Positions 1 to 7,961 are shown, numbered from the stretch's first letter. The stretch: DNA of 64,000 bases from an uncultured Poribacteria bacterium (GCA_951812525.1 OX638316.1:4334506-4398505); one strand, 5' to 3'. Made by a program: numbers and translations. The notes: a model not told the origin generated them from the letters alone.

Positions 1-276
1 TGCACGAAAAACAGCCGTTTTTATACCCCAGTTAAGTTTTGATGCCTTAAATTGTCATAACAAATTGGTAAACTTTATAATTGCATACGAAATTTGCCAT
101 TTTTCAATCCGTGATATAGAATTCACTTGGCTGGTTAATCTGTTATCAAATATAACACTGCCTCCCGTCTAAGAACATAGACAAGAGTGGACTTCGGCAT
201 ACTTTTTGATTCAACTTTATTGCTCCGAAAACGTCTAAATATCAAATCATATATTATATCCAGCAGGGAGCAAAAA

Positions 277-1053
277 ATGTCCATACCACCCATATATAAA
301 ATGTTATCCCCTTCCCAATTAGGAGAATGGTTAGAATATAGCAAGCAATTGCTTTCAACCGTAGACGAAACCATTGAGCTCACCCCAATCAGTCCTTCAG
401 CTTCACTTACACAAAAATCTCTACGAATTTTGTTTATGAATGCGAGAACAGCTTCGTATGAAATATGCCTTTTGGCTGATTCATTACTCAACAATAATAG
501 TCACCATGTTTCTCACGCAATAGAGTATTCAATAAGACTTCTTTGGGAAACGGCAATAGACTACTTCTACATATCTATGGCTGGAGAATCTACTGCGCAA
601 AGGTATTTGGAGTTTCTTGACGTTGTAAACACACTTGATAGCGACGCGCGTGAAAACAAACACACTGCTTTTAAACAGAAATACCCAAACACTGGTCGTG
701 GTGACTATTGGTCTGGAGAATCAAGAGAAGAAAAATCAGACAAAGGGATAATGAGCAATCCGTCGTATAATAAAGGCAGGTCTATAACTAACATAATTAA
801 GCCTACATTTGACTATCTTAACGAACAGGTTCACGGGAATTTTGTATTTGGATCATATTGGAGTTTTAACAAGCATGGTAAATATGAACACCAATATCGT
901 TTTCAAATTGGGTCAGGTCTTTTAAATCTATTGTTTTTTCATGCGCTATCTCGCGATTATTGCGTATCTAACGGCAGAGCAAGTGAAGTTGAGCGTTTTC
1001 GCTTCTATAGCTCATACGTTATAGAACACTTTGGTAAAGCAGTTGATTGTTAG
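277..1053 (+). CDS. Hypothetical soluble protein, weakly DUF5677-like
   Basis: I do not recognise this protein with certainty. The 258-residue product starts best at the ATG at 277, which follows a purine-rich AGGGAG stretch at 265-270; an in-frame extension upstream to 187 has no ribosome site. It is mostly helical, with no signal peptide. The central part (arginine-aromatic helices, then a WSGES stretch and a YLNEQVHGN segment near residue 185) resembles the layout of DUF5677-type proteins, which occur in accessory and defence-like neighbourhoods. That comparison is by eye only. It stands alone at the left edge of an AT-rich accessory region, 33 bp before a small ORF. Confidence 0.6.
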   Translation: MSIPPIYKMLSPSQLGEWLEYSKQLLSTVDETIELTPISPSASLTQKSLRILFMNARTASYEICLLADSLLNNNSHHVSHAIEYSIRLLWETAIDYFYISMAGESTAQRYLEFLDVVNTLDSDARENKHTAFKQKYPNTGRGDYWSGESREEKSDKGIMSNPSYNKGRSITNIIKPTFDYLNEQVHGNFVFGSYWSFNKHGKYEHQYRFQIGSGLLNLLFFHALSRDYCVSNGRASEVERFRFYSSYVIEHFGKAVDC

Positions 1054-1086
1054 AAAGAACAGACCAAATGACACAAGGTTCCAAGA

Positions 1087-1275
1087 TTGGACGTGGAATT
1101 AGACTTTATCACAGACTTATCGCCATTGGAACTCGCGTCGAGGGTTGCGCCGCTGGTTCGGGAGGCTGTCGAGGCTGTGAGGCAATCTTTGGGTGCTGAG
1201 TTGGAGTTTAATATTTTCCTCGTGCTGGATGGGCGCGAGGTTCGTTTTGTGATGGAGCCGGTGAGAACTGCGTAG
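1087..1275 (+). CDS. Small acidic hypothetical protein
   Basis: A 62-residue reading frame with a TTG start at 1087 (GTG at 1093 is an in-frame alternative). No convincing ribosome site precedes it. The product is acidic, with a predicted helix around residues 12-35 and a beta-like end (FNIFLVLDGREVRFVMEP). It fits tightly between two better-supported genes on the same strand, 33 bp after the first and 14 bp before the next, which is the main argument that it is real. Its third-position GC is higher than that of its AT-rich neighbours, which also suggests true coding sequence. I recognise no family. Confidence 0.4.
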   Translation: MDVELDFITDLSPLELASRVAPLVREAVEAVRQSLGAELEFNIFLVLDGREVRFVMEPVRTA

Positions 1276-1289
1276 GGAGAAAGTAATGT

Positions 1290-1892
1290 ATGAATGCTGA
1301 CAAAACCAACTTTGAAAATATGTTAGAGCTTGCTAAGTTCGGAGCAGATCGGCATAATGAAAGAAGACAGGTTCTGTTCAGAATTTACATTTCATATATG
1401 ACGCTGCTTGTTGTTATTTCTGGTATAATTCTGAAACATTGGGACGATGACGTACTTGAGAACTACATGTTTACAATGGGTGTAAGCATATTTTTATTCG
1501 CTGTGGGTGTATCTTATTGGCGATGGCTTATAACATTCTATAAAGCGTCTGATTATGATGTCAGAAGAAGAGATTTTTACCTCGTCAAAGCACAAGTTAT
1601 CTGCTACCATATGTCTAAATGCTTAGGTCAATATTATAGTGGTTGTAAACAGGTTGATATTAATCTCGGAGGTAGGAAAGGTTATAAAATTAGTGAAAGG
1701 TGTCTATTTAAGAGAAGGAAACCTGACATCAAATCCGAGCACTATTTGGATGATCCTCCCGAATTGGATGATCCTCCCGAACCAACCGTTCGGGACAATA
1801 GGCACTTTTGGTTTCACTTTTCGGGTCCAGTAGGTTTGACAATTTTAATCGTATTTGCTTTAGGCATCAAGTGCTATGAGCTTCTGAAATAA
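1290..1892 (+). CDS. Membrane protein of SLATT/RipA-like layout, unknown function
   Basis: A 200-residue protein with an N-terminal cytoplasmic helix containing a ADRHNERRQ stretch, two adjacent transmembrane helices (about residues 33-50 and 62-80), a charged middle and a third hydrophobic helix at the C-terminus (about 177-197). The arrangement of a charged helix followed by two close membrane helices resembles SLATT and RipA-type small membrane proteins, which are often found with defence or conflict genes. This is a layout comparison, not a detected homology. A two-fold LDDPPE repeat lies near residue 155. The start is an ATG 14 bp after the previous frame, with GGGAGAAAG upstream. Confidence 0.6.
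   Translation: MNADKTNFENMLELAKFGADRHNERRQVLFRIYISYMTLLVVISGIILKHWDDDVLENYMFTMGVSIFLFAVGVSYWRWLITFYKASDYDVRRRDFYLVKAQVICYHMSKCLGQYYSGCKQVDINLGGRKGYKISERCLFKRRKPDIKSEHYLDDPPELDDPPEPTVRDNRHFWFHFSGPVGLTILIVFALGIKCYELLK
1746..1781 (+). repeat. 18-bp perfect tandem duplication inside a CDS
   Basis: The unit TTGGATGATCCTCCCGAA occurs twice head to tail and encodes LDDPPE twice within the membrane protein at 1290. The copies are identical, so the duplication is probably recent or of variable copy number. Confidence 0.9.
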
Positions 1893-2104
1893 CTCATACC
1901 CTAACAGAAATTTTCATTAACAACATGACGAACTAACAGAAAAACTTAGTAAGGTCAGACCTCCAAGATAGATATTGTTTGATTTTCTGGATAGTCTGCA
2001 TCACGTGGGAATCGTTAGTTACTCCCCCGTCTATTTTTGTCGGACTTGAAATGGTGCCCAGATTCGGATGCTGACTGCAATTTACAACTTGAAAATCCTA
2101 TAAT

Positions 2105-2130
2105 TAAAAAAAGCACTGGTTTTCACCAGT
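2105..2130 (-). terminator. Rho-independent terminator of the minus-strand gene ending at 2158
   Basis: Read on the minus strand: ACTGGT, loop GAAA, ACCAGT, GC and a run of seven T. The stem lies at 2115-2130 and the T-run at 2106-2112. It starts 28 bp after the stop codon of the hypothetical gene at 2158-2691. Confidence 0.85.
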
Positions 2131-2157
2131 TCCCTTTTTCTCTTTAATCTATTTTAC

Positions 2158-2691
2158 TTAATTACTTGGTAATTTTTTTAACTCTTGCCTTATCGCTTCT
2201 ATAGATACAGCTATCATGTCAAGTGGTGATTGATTACCTACTATCTCTATCCCTTGAAATTCATCAAAATCGATATTGCAGCAAACCGACTTTCTTTTCC
2301 ATATATGCCCTTTATATGAAACTTTAATTTCAATCGGTTCTTGTTCTATTACCTCACTGCTTCCCCCGGCGTAGCTGGCAGCAAAAGTTTCTTTTTTTTG
2401 TCCTGGTACTAGCATGGTAAGACCTTTGTCAAAGAAATTTACATCTTTCAATTTTCTATCTCCATGAATTTTGAATGAACACGGAAATTTAAAATCAATA
2501 TCACGTACAGTGACCTTTCCTATATTTTCCACGCAAATAAAAGCTAGGTATCTGTCAAGACGTAAATAAACGACAACTTCAGGGCGAGTAGAAGTATAGA
2601 ATATCAGAAATGTTATCGCTGTCAGCATGGCAGTGATTATAGTAAGTAGAATATCATTAGATACTGTAAGTAGCCATTGATTGCCTTCCAT
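2158..2691 (-). CDS. Membrane-anchored hypothetical protein
   Basis: A 177-residue protein with a single N-terminal membrane helix (about residues 12-31), then a soluble, beta-rich domain. This ends in an amphipathic helix (MIAVSIEAIRQELKKL). The start ATG at 2691 is preceded on the minus strand by GGAAAATAAA. A good terminator follows its stop. It is the only minus-strand gene in the left accessory arm. No family is recognised; the layout (anchor plus small beta domain) is typical of accessory membrane proteins. Confidence 0.6.
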   Translation of the reverse strand: MEGNQWLLTVSNDILLTIITAMLTAITFLIFYTSTRPEVVVYLRLDRYLAFICVENIGKVTVRDIDFKFPCSFKIHGDRKLKDVNFFDKGLTMLVPGQKKETFAASYAGGSSEVIEQEPIEIKVSYKGHIWKRKSVCCNIDFDEFQGIEIVGNQSPLDMIAVSIEAIRQELKKLPSN

Positions 2692-2846
2692 TTTATTTTC
2701 CTTGTCAGGTATTGGTGGGCGGCTGTTAGCGCAGCCGCCGCTTTCTTTTGTATAATTCTAACATTTTTACCCCATTTTTTCAAGGGTACTCCTTACTCCA
2801 CACCAGCCCTTGAACCCGCCTATTCATTCATTTTCAGAGGGTTATA

Positions 2847-2904
2847 ACCACAGAACGCCTTTTTCGAGGGAGTTATAGTGCATTCTTATAATGCTTTTTT
2901 CTAG
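2847..2904 (+). repeat. Left copy of a ~60-bp direct repeat ending in a terminator-like hairpin
   Basis: This stretch begins ACCACAGAACGCCTTTTTCG and matches 9622-9680 over about 58 bp in the same orientation, roughly three bases in four. It ends in GCATT-CTTAT-AATGC followed by six T, a small intrinsic-terminator shape. The two copies bracket the methyltransferase-HNH gene and the whole integrase-head series. The spacer from 2692 to 3062 has no gene; it holds this repeat and the inverted repeats at 2950-3005. Confidence 0.65.
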
Positions 2905-2949
2905 GGTTGCCTAATTTCATTAAATATAATATACTCTTTAAACCAGTTT

Positions 2950-3005
2950 GGGTGGCACTACTACGAGCAGCGCACGCTGTTTCTGCCACCCTCCCGCTGT
3001 AGTAG
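2950..3005 (+). promoter_or_regulatory. Two interlocking inverted repeats upstream of the methyltransferase-HNH gene
   Basis: First hairpin: GGGTGGCA (2950-2957) with TGCCACCC (2984-2991), with an inner CAGCG/CGCTG pair. Second hairpin: CTACTA (2958-2963) plus CAGCG (2968-2972) with CGCTG plus TAGTAG (2995-3005). The 5' arm of the second lies inside the loop of the first, so the two exclude each other or form a pseudoknot. The region ends about 45-60 bp before the start codon. It could be an RNA switch or an operator; the function is inferred from position only. Confidence 0.5.
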
Positions 3006-3062
3006 GTGGATAAAGAACTGGGCTGGAGACAATAACAGACAGAATTGATGGAAGGTGTATGC

Positions 3063-4499
3063 GTGAATGCTAATGTGAATCCCAAGACGATATTTACTGG
3101 GGACAATCTCCCTATCATGCGAGGGATGAATAGCGAGTCGGTTGATTTGATATACTTGGATCCACCGTTCAATTCTAATGCGAATTACGCAGCACCCATC
3201 GGGTCTGAGGCTGCTGGTGCTGAATTCAAAGATACGTGGACCCTCCACGATGTGGACGCTGCGTGGCTTGACCTTATTGAAGCGAAACACCCTGTCCTGA
3301 ACCGAGTTATCCATGCTGCTATGACCAACTCCGATAAATCGTATCTCATTTACATGGCGGTTCGGTTATTGGAGATGTGGCGCGTTCTGAAAAACACGGG
3401 AAGTATCTATCTGCATTGCGATCCGACAATGAGTCATTATCTGAAGTTGGCGATGGATGCGGTGTTTGAGAAAGGTAATTTTTTAGCAGACATCACATGG
3501 AAACGTTACGCGGCACATAGCCTATCAAAATCTGCCGTTGACACTATATCGGATCATCTGCTTTACTATGCTAAAGACCACCAGCAGGTTATGGCTAATA
3601 AAGTAACCTCACCGTTAGATACAGCGGAATTAAACAGGAGGTTTCCGCATGTAGAGACCGAAACGGGTCGTCGTTTTCAGCATGTAGCATTAGAACAGAA
3701 TTCAAATAGGTCGAGTGCAGGAGAACCTCGCAAAATAGGAGACAAAACCGTAACCTCTGATATTGGGTGGAGATGGAGTCAATCAACATTTGATGAAAGG
3801 ATAGACAAAAATCCTTACCTAATCTATTGGACGAGAACTGGAAAGCCGAGATACAAGATTTACGCGGACGAGTACGCAGGCGAACCTGTCGGAAACATTT
3901 GGACAGATATACCGTATCTTGCTTCTGGAGATTCTGAACGCACAGGGTATCCGACGCAAAAGCCCGTTGCGTTGTTAGATCGCATCATCGAAGCATCATC
4001 CAACGAAGGCGGCATCGTATTAGACCCGTTCTGTGGGTGCGCCACAACCCTTGTCGCGGCGGATAGGCTCCAACGTGAATGGATCGGTATTGACATTTCC
4101 GCAAAAGCTGCTGACTTGGTTGTTGAACGTATCAGTGACGATCAAGGCATGTTTGAAAACATTATTGCACGCGACGACATTCCCAAGCGCACAGATATAG
4201 GTCATATTCCCCGATACAATGTGGCTAAAAACAAGAACCTGTTATACGGAGAGCAAGGTGGCAATTGTAATGGATGCGGCTCTCATTTTGAAAAACAACA
4301 CCTTGAAATAGACCACATTATAGCGAAATCCGTTGGTGGAACTGACCATATCGAAAATCTACAACTGCTCTGCGGTAACTGCAATAGAATCAAAGGTGAT
4401 CGTGGACAGGAATATCTTGTCTCAAAACTCCTTGTTTATTCTAAGTTATATCAATATCACCATTATCTCAAGCACACATTGCATCAGGATAAACCATAG
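3063..4499 (+). CDS. Beta-class DNA methyltransferase fused to an HNH nuclease domain
   Basis: The N-terminal two thirds is an adenine-N6 or cytosine-N4 DNA methyltransferase. The catalytic DPPF motif is at about residue 33 and the SAM-binding DPFCGCATT motif at about residue 321; this order (catalytic motif first) defines the beta class. The C-terminal ~90 residues are an HNH/zinc domain, with CNGC near 402, LEIDHI near 418 and CGNC near 437. The GTG at 3063 is preferred because GGAAGG lies 7 nt upstream; ATG at 3048 is an in-frame alternative without a good site. Methyltransferase plus nuclease in one chain suggests a compact modification/restriction protein, but no specificity can be read from sequence. 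Confidence 0.9.
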   Translation: MNANVNPKTIFTGDNLPIMRGMNSESVDLIYLDPPFNSNANYAAPIGSEAAGAEFKDTWTLHDVDAAWLDLIEAKHPVLNRVIHAAMTNSDKSYLIYMAVRLLEMWRVLKNTGSIYLHCDPTMSHYLKLAMDAVFEKGNFLADITWKRYAAHSLSKSAVDTISDHLLYYAKDHQQVMANKVTSPLDTAELNRRFPHVETETGRRFQHVALEQNSNRSSAGEPRKIGDKTVTSDIGWRWSQSTFDERIDKNPYLIYWTRTGKPRYKIYADEYAGEPVGNIWTDIPYLASGDSERTGYPTQKPVALLDRIIEASSNEGGIVLDPFCGCATTLVAADRLQREWIGIDISAKAADLVVERISDDQGMFENIIARDDIPKRTDIGHIPRYNVAKNKNLLYGEQGGNCNGCGSHFEKQHLEIDHIIAKSVGGTDHIENLQLLCGNCNRIKGDRGQEYLVSKLLVYSKLYQYHHYLKHTLHQDKP

Positions 4500-4545
4500 G
4501 GACATGCCTCTTAGGGACATGCCTCTTAGGGGTGTTATGAGGCAT
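4498..4545 (+). repeat. 15-bp tandem repeat with hairpin after the methyltransferase stop
   Basis: TAGGGACATGCCTCT occurs twice directly after the stop codon (the first copy overlaps it), followed by TAGGGG. The second ATGCCTC (4519-4525) pairs with GAGGCAT (4539-4545). There is no clean T-run right after the stem, though ATTTTTT follows at 4557, so terminator function is doubtful. Confidence 0.6.
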
Positions 4546-4565
4546 TCTCGAAAGGGATTTTTTCG

Positions 4566-4583
4566 ATGAAAGGTATAAAATAA
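4566..4583 (+). pseudogene. Possible minimal fifth integrase head (MKG..)
   Basis: ATGAAAGGTATAAAATAA encodes MKGIK and stops; the TAA overlaps the ATG of the next gene by one base. Its first codons match the ATGAAAGG start of the recombinase heads at 6474, 7744 and 8558, and it sits in the same place relative to a cargo gene. The match is only about 11 of 18 bases, so chance is a serious alternative. Confidence 0.25.
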
Positions 4584-4855
4584 TGGAAGTTATTCTTATT
4601 ATCTGGGTAGTTTGTGGTATTATCGCGGCGATGATAGCAGGTGGAAAAGGGCGTAGCGGTTGCGGTGGTTTTGCCCTTGGGTTCATACTGGGACCTCTTG
4701 GTATTATTTGGGCATTAGTTATGTCCAAAGATCAAGCGAAGGTAGATGAAAAAGCCGTCAAATCGGGTGAGATGAAGAAATGCCCTGCCTGTGCGGAATT
4801 GGTAAGAAGCGAGGCAACTAAATGTCGCCACTGTGGTGAAACACTAAACACATGA
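4583..4855 (+). CDS. Small membrane protein with C-terminal zinc ribbon
   Basis: A 90-residue protein. Residues 2-20 and 27-46 are two hydrophobic, glycine-rich membrane helices separated by a short GGKGRSGCGG turn. The C-terminus carries CPAC and CRHC pairs about 15 residues apart, a typical zinc-ribbon knuckle on the cytoplasmic side. Such proteins are widespread and of unknown function. It is 84 bp after the methyltransferase and 25 bp before an integrase head, in the first cargo position of the island series. Confidence 0.8.
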   Translation: MEVILIIWVVCGIIAAMIAGGKGRSGCGGFALGFILGPLGIIWALVMSKDQAKVDEKAVKSGEMKKCPACAELVRSEATKCRHCGETLNT

Positions 4856-4880
4856 TGTATCCAGCGAAGGAAATTTTTTT

Positions 4881-5057
4881 ATGAACGGCACAAGACCCCT
4901 GGATAACACCAAGATCCGCCTTTCGTCACGTTCACTGAAAGCAGTCACCGATGAAATGCTCTTTTTAGGACTCACACGACGGGGTTATGAGGTGTCGAAA
5001 TTTAGCGAGGATACCGAAACAGAAGTACCCGCTGAGATCGTCAAGATCACCTTTTGA
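4881..5057 (+). pseudogene. Integrase head A: first ~15 codons of a tyrosine recombinase, then unrelated sequence
   Basis: This 58-codon frame starts MNGTRPLDNTKIRLS, which matches the first 15 residues of the recombinase at 8558 (MKGTRPLDNNEIRLVS). It then diverges completely, to an unrecognised tail ending EIVKITF. GGCACAAGACC is identical in all four heads. Homology begins at the start codon; upstream sequence is not shared. AAGGAAA precedes the ATG. It is followed at 97 bp by the metzincin gene. No catalytic residue is retained, so it cannot act as a recombinase. Confidence 0.7.
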
Positions 5058-5153
5058 CTGGATCATGGCACCACCTTACCTTATTTCAGGTAGTGAATGG
5101 TGAAAAACAATTGGTGTTTTTTCGTCCCAATTTTTAAATACAAGGAGTTTATC

Positions 5154-5936
5154 GTGATCAGGATACCTATATGTCTTATACTGTTTTTATTTTTGATAAA
5201 AGCAGATGCCAACGTTATCCATGCCATCTATTTCCAAGCGGCAGACCGCCACCCGCCTACAAAAGATGACATCAGAAAAGCCAAGGATATCATGCACAAG
5301 ACGCAAGCCTACTATTTGCGAGAGATGAAAAGACATGGGTATGGGGCTAAAACGTTTAATCTTGAAAGAGATGATACGGGGCAGATTGTTATTCACATCG
5401 TCAAAGGTAAACACGAGTTTGTGGTGTATTCTGACTTTGGGCTTATCACTGAGGAATTGCCTATTAAAATCCGAGATAATTTCAAGGAAAAAAATAAAAT
5501 ATGTGTCGTCTTTCTCGCCGGTGTGTGGGAAATTAATGGAGCGAGAGGCGTCGCTTCAAGGCAGTGTTGGAGAAACACATGCGGTCATCTTGCCCTCATT
5601 CCCACTATAAGAATGCATGGACTTAGGTTTGGACCAATGGTGAAGGGACATAATGATATAGATCATATAAATCTCCTTGTGACTATCCATGAGATAGGGC
5701 ATACCCTCGGGGTAGATCACAATTTCAATAATCCTCCAGATAAAAAGTCTTTTATAATGGCTCCTGAACTCGCCTTCAATCAGGAGAAACCTTTTTATCT
5801 CAATGATTATATTTTTAATGCCGATGAAGCCGAGATTCTAAATAAACATCACTTTTTGGTTGAAGGGTATCGGGACGTTTCTCCAAATATGTTAACCCAA
5901 AAAACGTGGGGAGGGTTGAAAGCCCCATACCGTTAA
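5154..5936 (+). CDS. Secreted metzincin-type zinc metalloprotease
   Basis: A 260-residue exported protein. The GTG at 5154 is chosen because AAGGAG lies 6 nt upstream and it gives a clean signal peptide (IRIPICLILFLFLIKADA). The zinc motif HEIGHTLGVDH (about residues 179-189) is the HExxHxxGxxH signature of metzincins, and an IMAPE segment about 20 residues later is a plausible Met-turn. Two cysteines near residue 140 could form a disulfide. The C-terminus ends LTQKTWGGLKAPYR and shares TWGxLK with two other secreted proteins in the window. It is the first gene of a two-gene cargo with the lipoprotein at 5974. The substrate is unknown. Confidence 0.85.
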   Translation: MIRIPICLILFLFLIKADANVIHAIYFQAADRHPPTKDDIRKAKDIMHKTQAYYLREMKRHGYGAKTFNLERDDTGQIVIHIVKGKHEFVVYSDFGLITEELPIKIRDNFKEKNKICVVFLAGVWEINGARGVASRQCWRNTCGHLALIPTIRMHGLRFGPMVKGHNDIDHINLLVTIHEIGHTLGVDHNFNNPPDKKSFIMAPELAFNQEKPFYLNDYIFNADEAEILNKHHFLVEGYRDVSPNMLTQKTWGGLKAPYR

Positions 5937-5973
5937 AATCCCAACTTAATAGAAAACAGAAAGGAGGTTTCGC

Positions 5974-6432
5974 ATGAAAAAATTTGCTATAGCAGTTATA
6001 CCCATGATTGTAGTTTTGATAGCATGCGACACAATTGTTCCAGAACACGACCATCCTGAATTAGAACACGACCACCCTATTCAAGAACATAGACACCAAG
6101 AATTTTTTGATATTGATGAAGCCATAGATGAGAATAATCTAGCTACGGATCTTATGAGAGAAATTGTTAATGCCACAGCTGCTGGTGATAAAACCGCAAG
6201 ACCTTACGTAGGTTATCATGCGAGAGTTAGAGCACCTGTTATTCGTATAGAACCTCTCGGACGGACGGTTATATACCTTGAAACCGGTAATAGGCGGGTA
6301 AACTTTAAGATATATCATCCTGATCCGATAAAGGATGTTATGGAAATGTATGAAGCAGGAGAGACTTATACTTTTCTGGTTATCATAGAACAGATAAACA
6401 ACGGGGTTATTACGGCTAAATATATACCCTGA
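5974..6432 (+). CDS. Lipoprotein with N-terminal HDHP repeats
   Basis: A 152-residue protein with a lipoprotein signal peptide ending at a lipobox-like LIAC (Cys about residue 18). After it comes a histidine-rich repeat (EHDHPELEHDHP, then EHRHQE) that may bind divalent metal. The rest is a small soluble domain of beta character. A strong AAAGGAGG site precedes the ATG. It lies 37 bp downstream of the metzincin gene and probably is co-transcribed with it. I recognise no family; the metal-binding idea is inference from composition. Confidence 0.75.
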   Translation: MKKFAIAVIPMIVVLIACDTIVPEHDHPELEHDHPIQEHRHQEFFDIDEAIDENNLATDLMREIVNATAAGDKTARPYVGYHARVRAPVIRIEPLGRTVIYLETGNRRVNFKIYHPDPIKDVMEMYEAGETYTFLVIIEQINNGVITAKYIP

Positions 6433-6473
6433 CGAGATGATAATCTATTTGTTGTTAAAGGAACAAAAACGCT

Positions 6474-6542
6474 ATGAAAGGCACAAGACCGCTTGACAAC
6501 GACGAGATCCGACTTGTTTTGGATGGTATACTACAAGAATAA
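6474..6542 (+). pseudogene. Integrase head B: 15 codons, directly abutting a cargo gene
   Basis: ATG at 6474 opens a 22-codon frame, MKGTRPLDNDEIRLV plus LDGILQE and a stop at 6540-6542. The first 15 residues match the recombinase heads at 7744 and 8558 almost perfectly; AAAGGAAC lies upstream. The next gene starts at 6545, two bases after the stop, so ribosomes ending here could re-initiate on it. The break point (after the codons for IRL) is nearly the same as in head A. Confidence 0.75.
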
Positions 6543-6544
6543 TT

Positions 6545-7699
6545 ATGTTTACGAAACCAATAGACGAAATCACGTTTGAAGATGTGCAATCTTTCTGCAA
6601 AGAGTGGGCAGAAGGTGTACGTGTAGAATACAAAAGCGAAATAACGGTCAATAGGCATATTCCTAAAATTGTGTCATCTTTTGCAAATACATACGGCGGA
6701 ATTTTCCTCATAGGAGTAGCAGCAGATCAAACAAAGAATCGGGTCAACGCTATTCCGGGTATCCCCCAACAAAACGGAATAGAGGAACAAATTCAGCAGA
6801 GTGCACTTACCGGTATTTATCCAGGAGTTATTCCCGAAATAAAACTTGTTGGTGTCCCGAATACTGGTAAGGTGGTTGTCATAGTTCGCGTTGATGAAAG
6901 CGTCGAAGCTCCCCATGCAATTCAAAATTCGACGAGGGTTTATGTTCGCACAGGCAGCATCACGCAACCCTACGAACTTTCGGACGTAGATCGAATTTCA
7001 TACATGCTCAAACGCCGTGAGGACTCACAAGTTTTTGTCCAGCAAATCCTGACTCGAATTAGGAGCAGAGCGATACTGGATTCTCTTCGAAATATGTCGC
7101 GTCTTACAGTCATTGCGCATCCTGTATTTCCCCATCGTCCTATGATTTCACCACTAAGTATTTATGAGTTACGCTATGTGCTACCAGCACCTCTTAGAAG
7201 GGTAGATGGTGGGGTTTCTTATGTTAAACCATCAGAATATTTGGAATTAAATGAGTATGGGGTAGTCTATCATGGAATTGGACTATGCTTTGTTAATGAA
7301 CAAGAAATTGACTATGATACATTTCTGCCGCATATAAAAAACTCAATTGAACATACAATAAATCTTTACAGGAAAAGTGAGTATTTGGGGAATATTGAGA
7401 TTAGCATACAGTTGCAAGACGTTTCCGGAAAAGTACTGATGGATCTGAATAAGAGTCGGTATGGAAGAAAAATCACGGACAATATCTTGGAGTGCACAGA
7501 GTGTGTTGATAGAGAGGTTTCCGCTTCAAAGCAATGTTTATCACGCGATCTTGAAAATGAAGAAAAGCAGAGAGACATCGTTGAAGAATTAGTATGTCAA
7601 CTGCTCTGGGCGTTTAATATCCCTACTGATCAGTCATGGATTAGAGAGAGGATCAGAAATCGGATAGAACGGGAGCTTCATAGGCAAACAGACGAGTAA
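6545..7699 (+). CDS. AlbA_2 / Schlafen-like ATP-binding domain protein
   Basis: A 384-residue cytoplasmic protein. Residues about 20-150 match the AlbA_2 (divergent AAA-4, Schlafen-type) domain: VRVEYKSE, then SFANTYGGIFLIGV and the late VYVRTGS segment. Proteins with this domain act as regulators or nucleic-acid-binding effectors and are often found in phage-defence neighbourhoods. The C-terminal ~230 residues are helical and charged with no recognised domain. The start ATG has no separate ribosome site and lies two bases after integrase head B, so translation may be coupled. Its location in the island, near a methyltransferase-HNH gene, makes a defence role possible but unproven. Confidence 0.8.
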   Translation: MFTKPIDEITFEDVQSFCKEWAEGVRVEYKSEITVNRHIPKIVSSFANTYGGIFLIGVAADQTKNRVNAIPGIPQQNGIEEQIQQSALTGIYPGVIPEIKLVGVPNTGKVVVIVRVDESVEAPHAIQNSTRVYVRTGSITQPYELSDVDRISYMLKRREDSQVFVQQILTRIRSRAILDSLRNMSRLTVIAHPVFPHRPMISPLSIYELRYVLPAPLRRVDGGVSYVKPSEYLELNEYGVVYHGIGLCFVNEQEIDYDTFLPHIKNSIEHTINLYRKSEYLGNIEISIQLQDVSGKVLMDLNKSRYGRKITDNILECTECVDREVSASKQCLSRDLENEEKQRDIVEELVCQLLWAFNIPTDQSWIRERIRNRIERELHRQTDE

Positions 7700-7743
7700 T
7701 TTTCATTCCCGTCCGAATTGGACAATTTTAGGAGAACCGATGA

Positions 7744-7947
7744 ATGAAAGGCACAAGACCCCTTGATAATGACGAGATCCGCCGAGTTTCAACGTGTTTC
7801 ACCGGCACATACCAGATATGCAACCGCGGGCTTTTTATGCTCGGTGTGAGTACTGGGAGTAGGATCTCGGAGCTGCTGAGCCTACGGATCGGGGACGTGT
7901 TCCAGAACGAGAAGATTGTTTCAGATAAACCAGATTTCATCTTTTAA
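7744..7947 (+). pseudogene. Integrase head C: ~60 residues of the recombinase catalytic domain
   Basis: A 67-codon frame whose first ~57 residues match the recombinase at 8558, including the box I arginine segment (TGSRISELLSLR). It then ends in an unrelated SDKPDFIF tail. AGGAG lies upstream at 7730-7734. Lysine, box II HxxR and tyrosine are all missing, so it is inactive. Fourteen bases after its stop comes a lipoprotein gene with its own AAAGGAG site. Confidence 0.85.
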
Positions 7948-7961
7948 AGGAGAATAATTCT

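Noticed and set aside
1-186. Gene or att site at the left edge (TTTTTATACCCCAGTTAAG resembles AACCCCAGT near 9753)
   Set aside because: The match is about 10 bases and not extended on either side, as expected by chance in AT-rich DNA.
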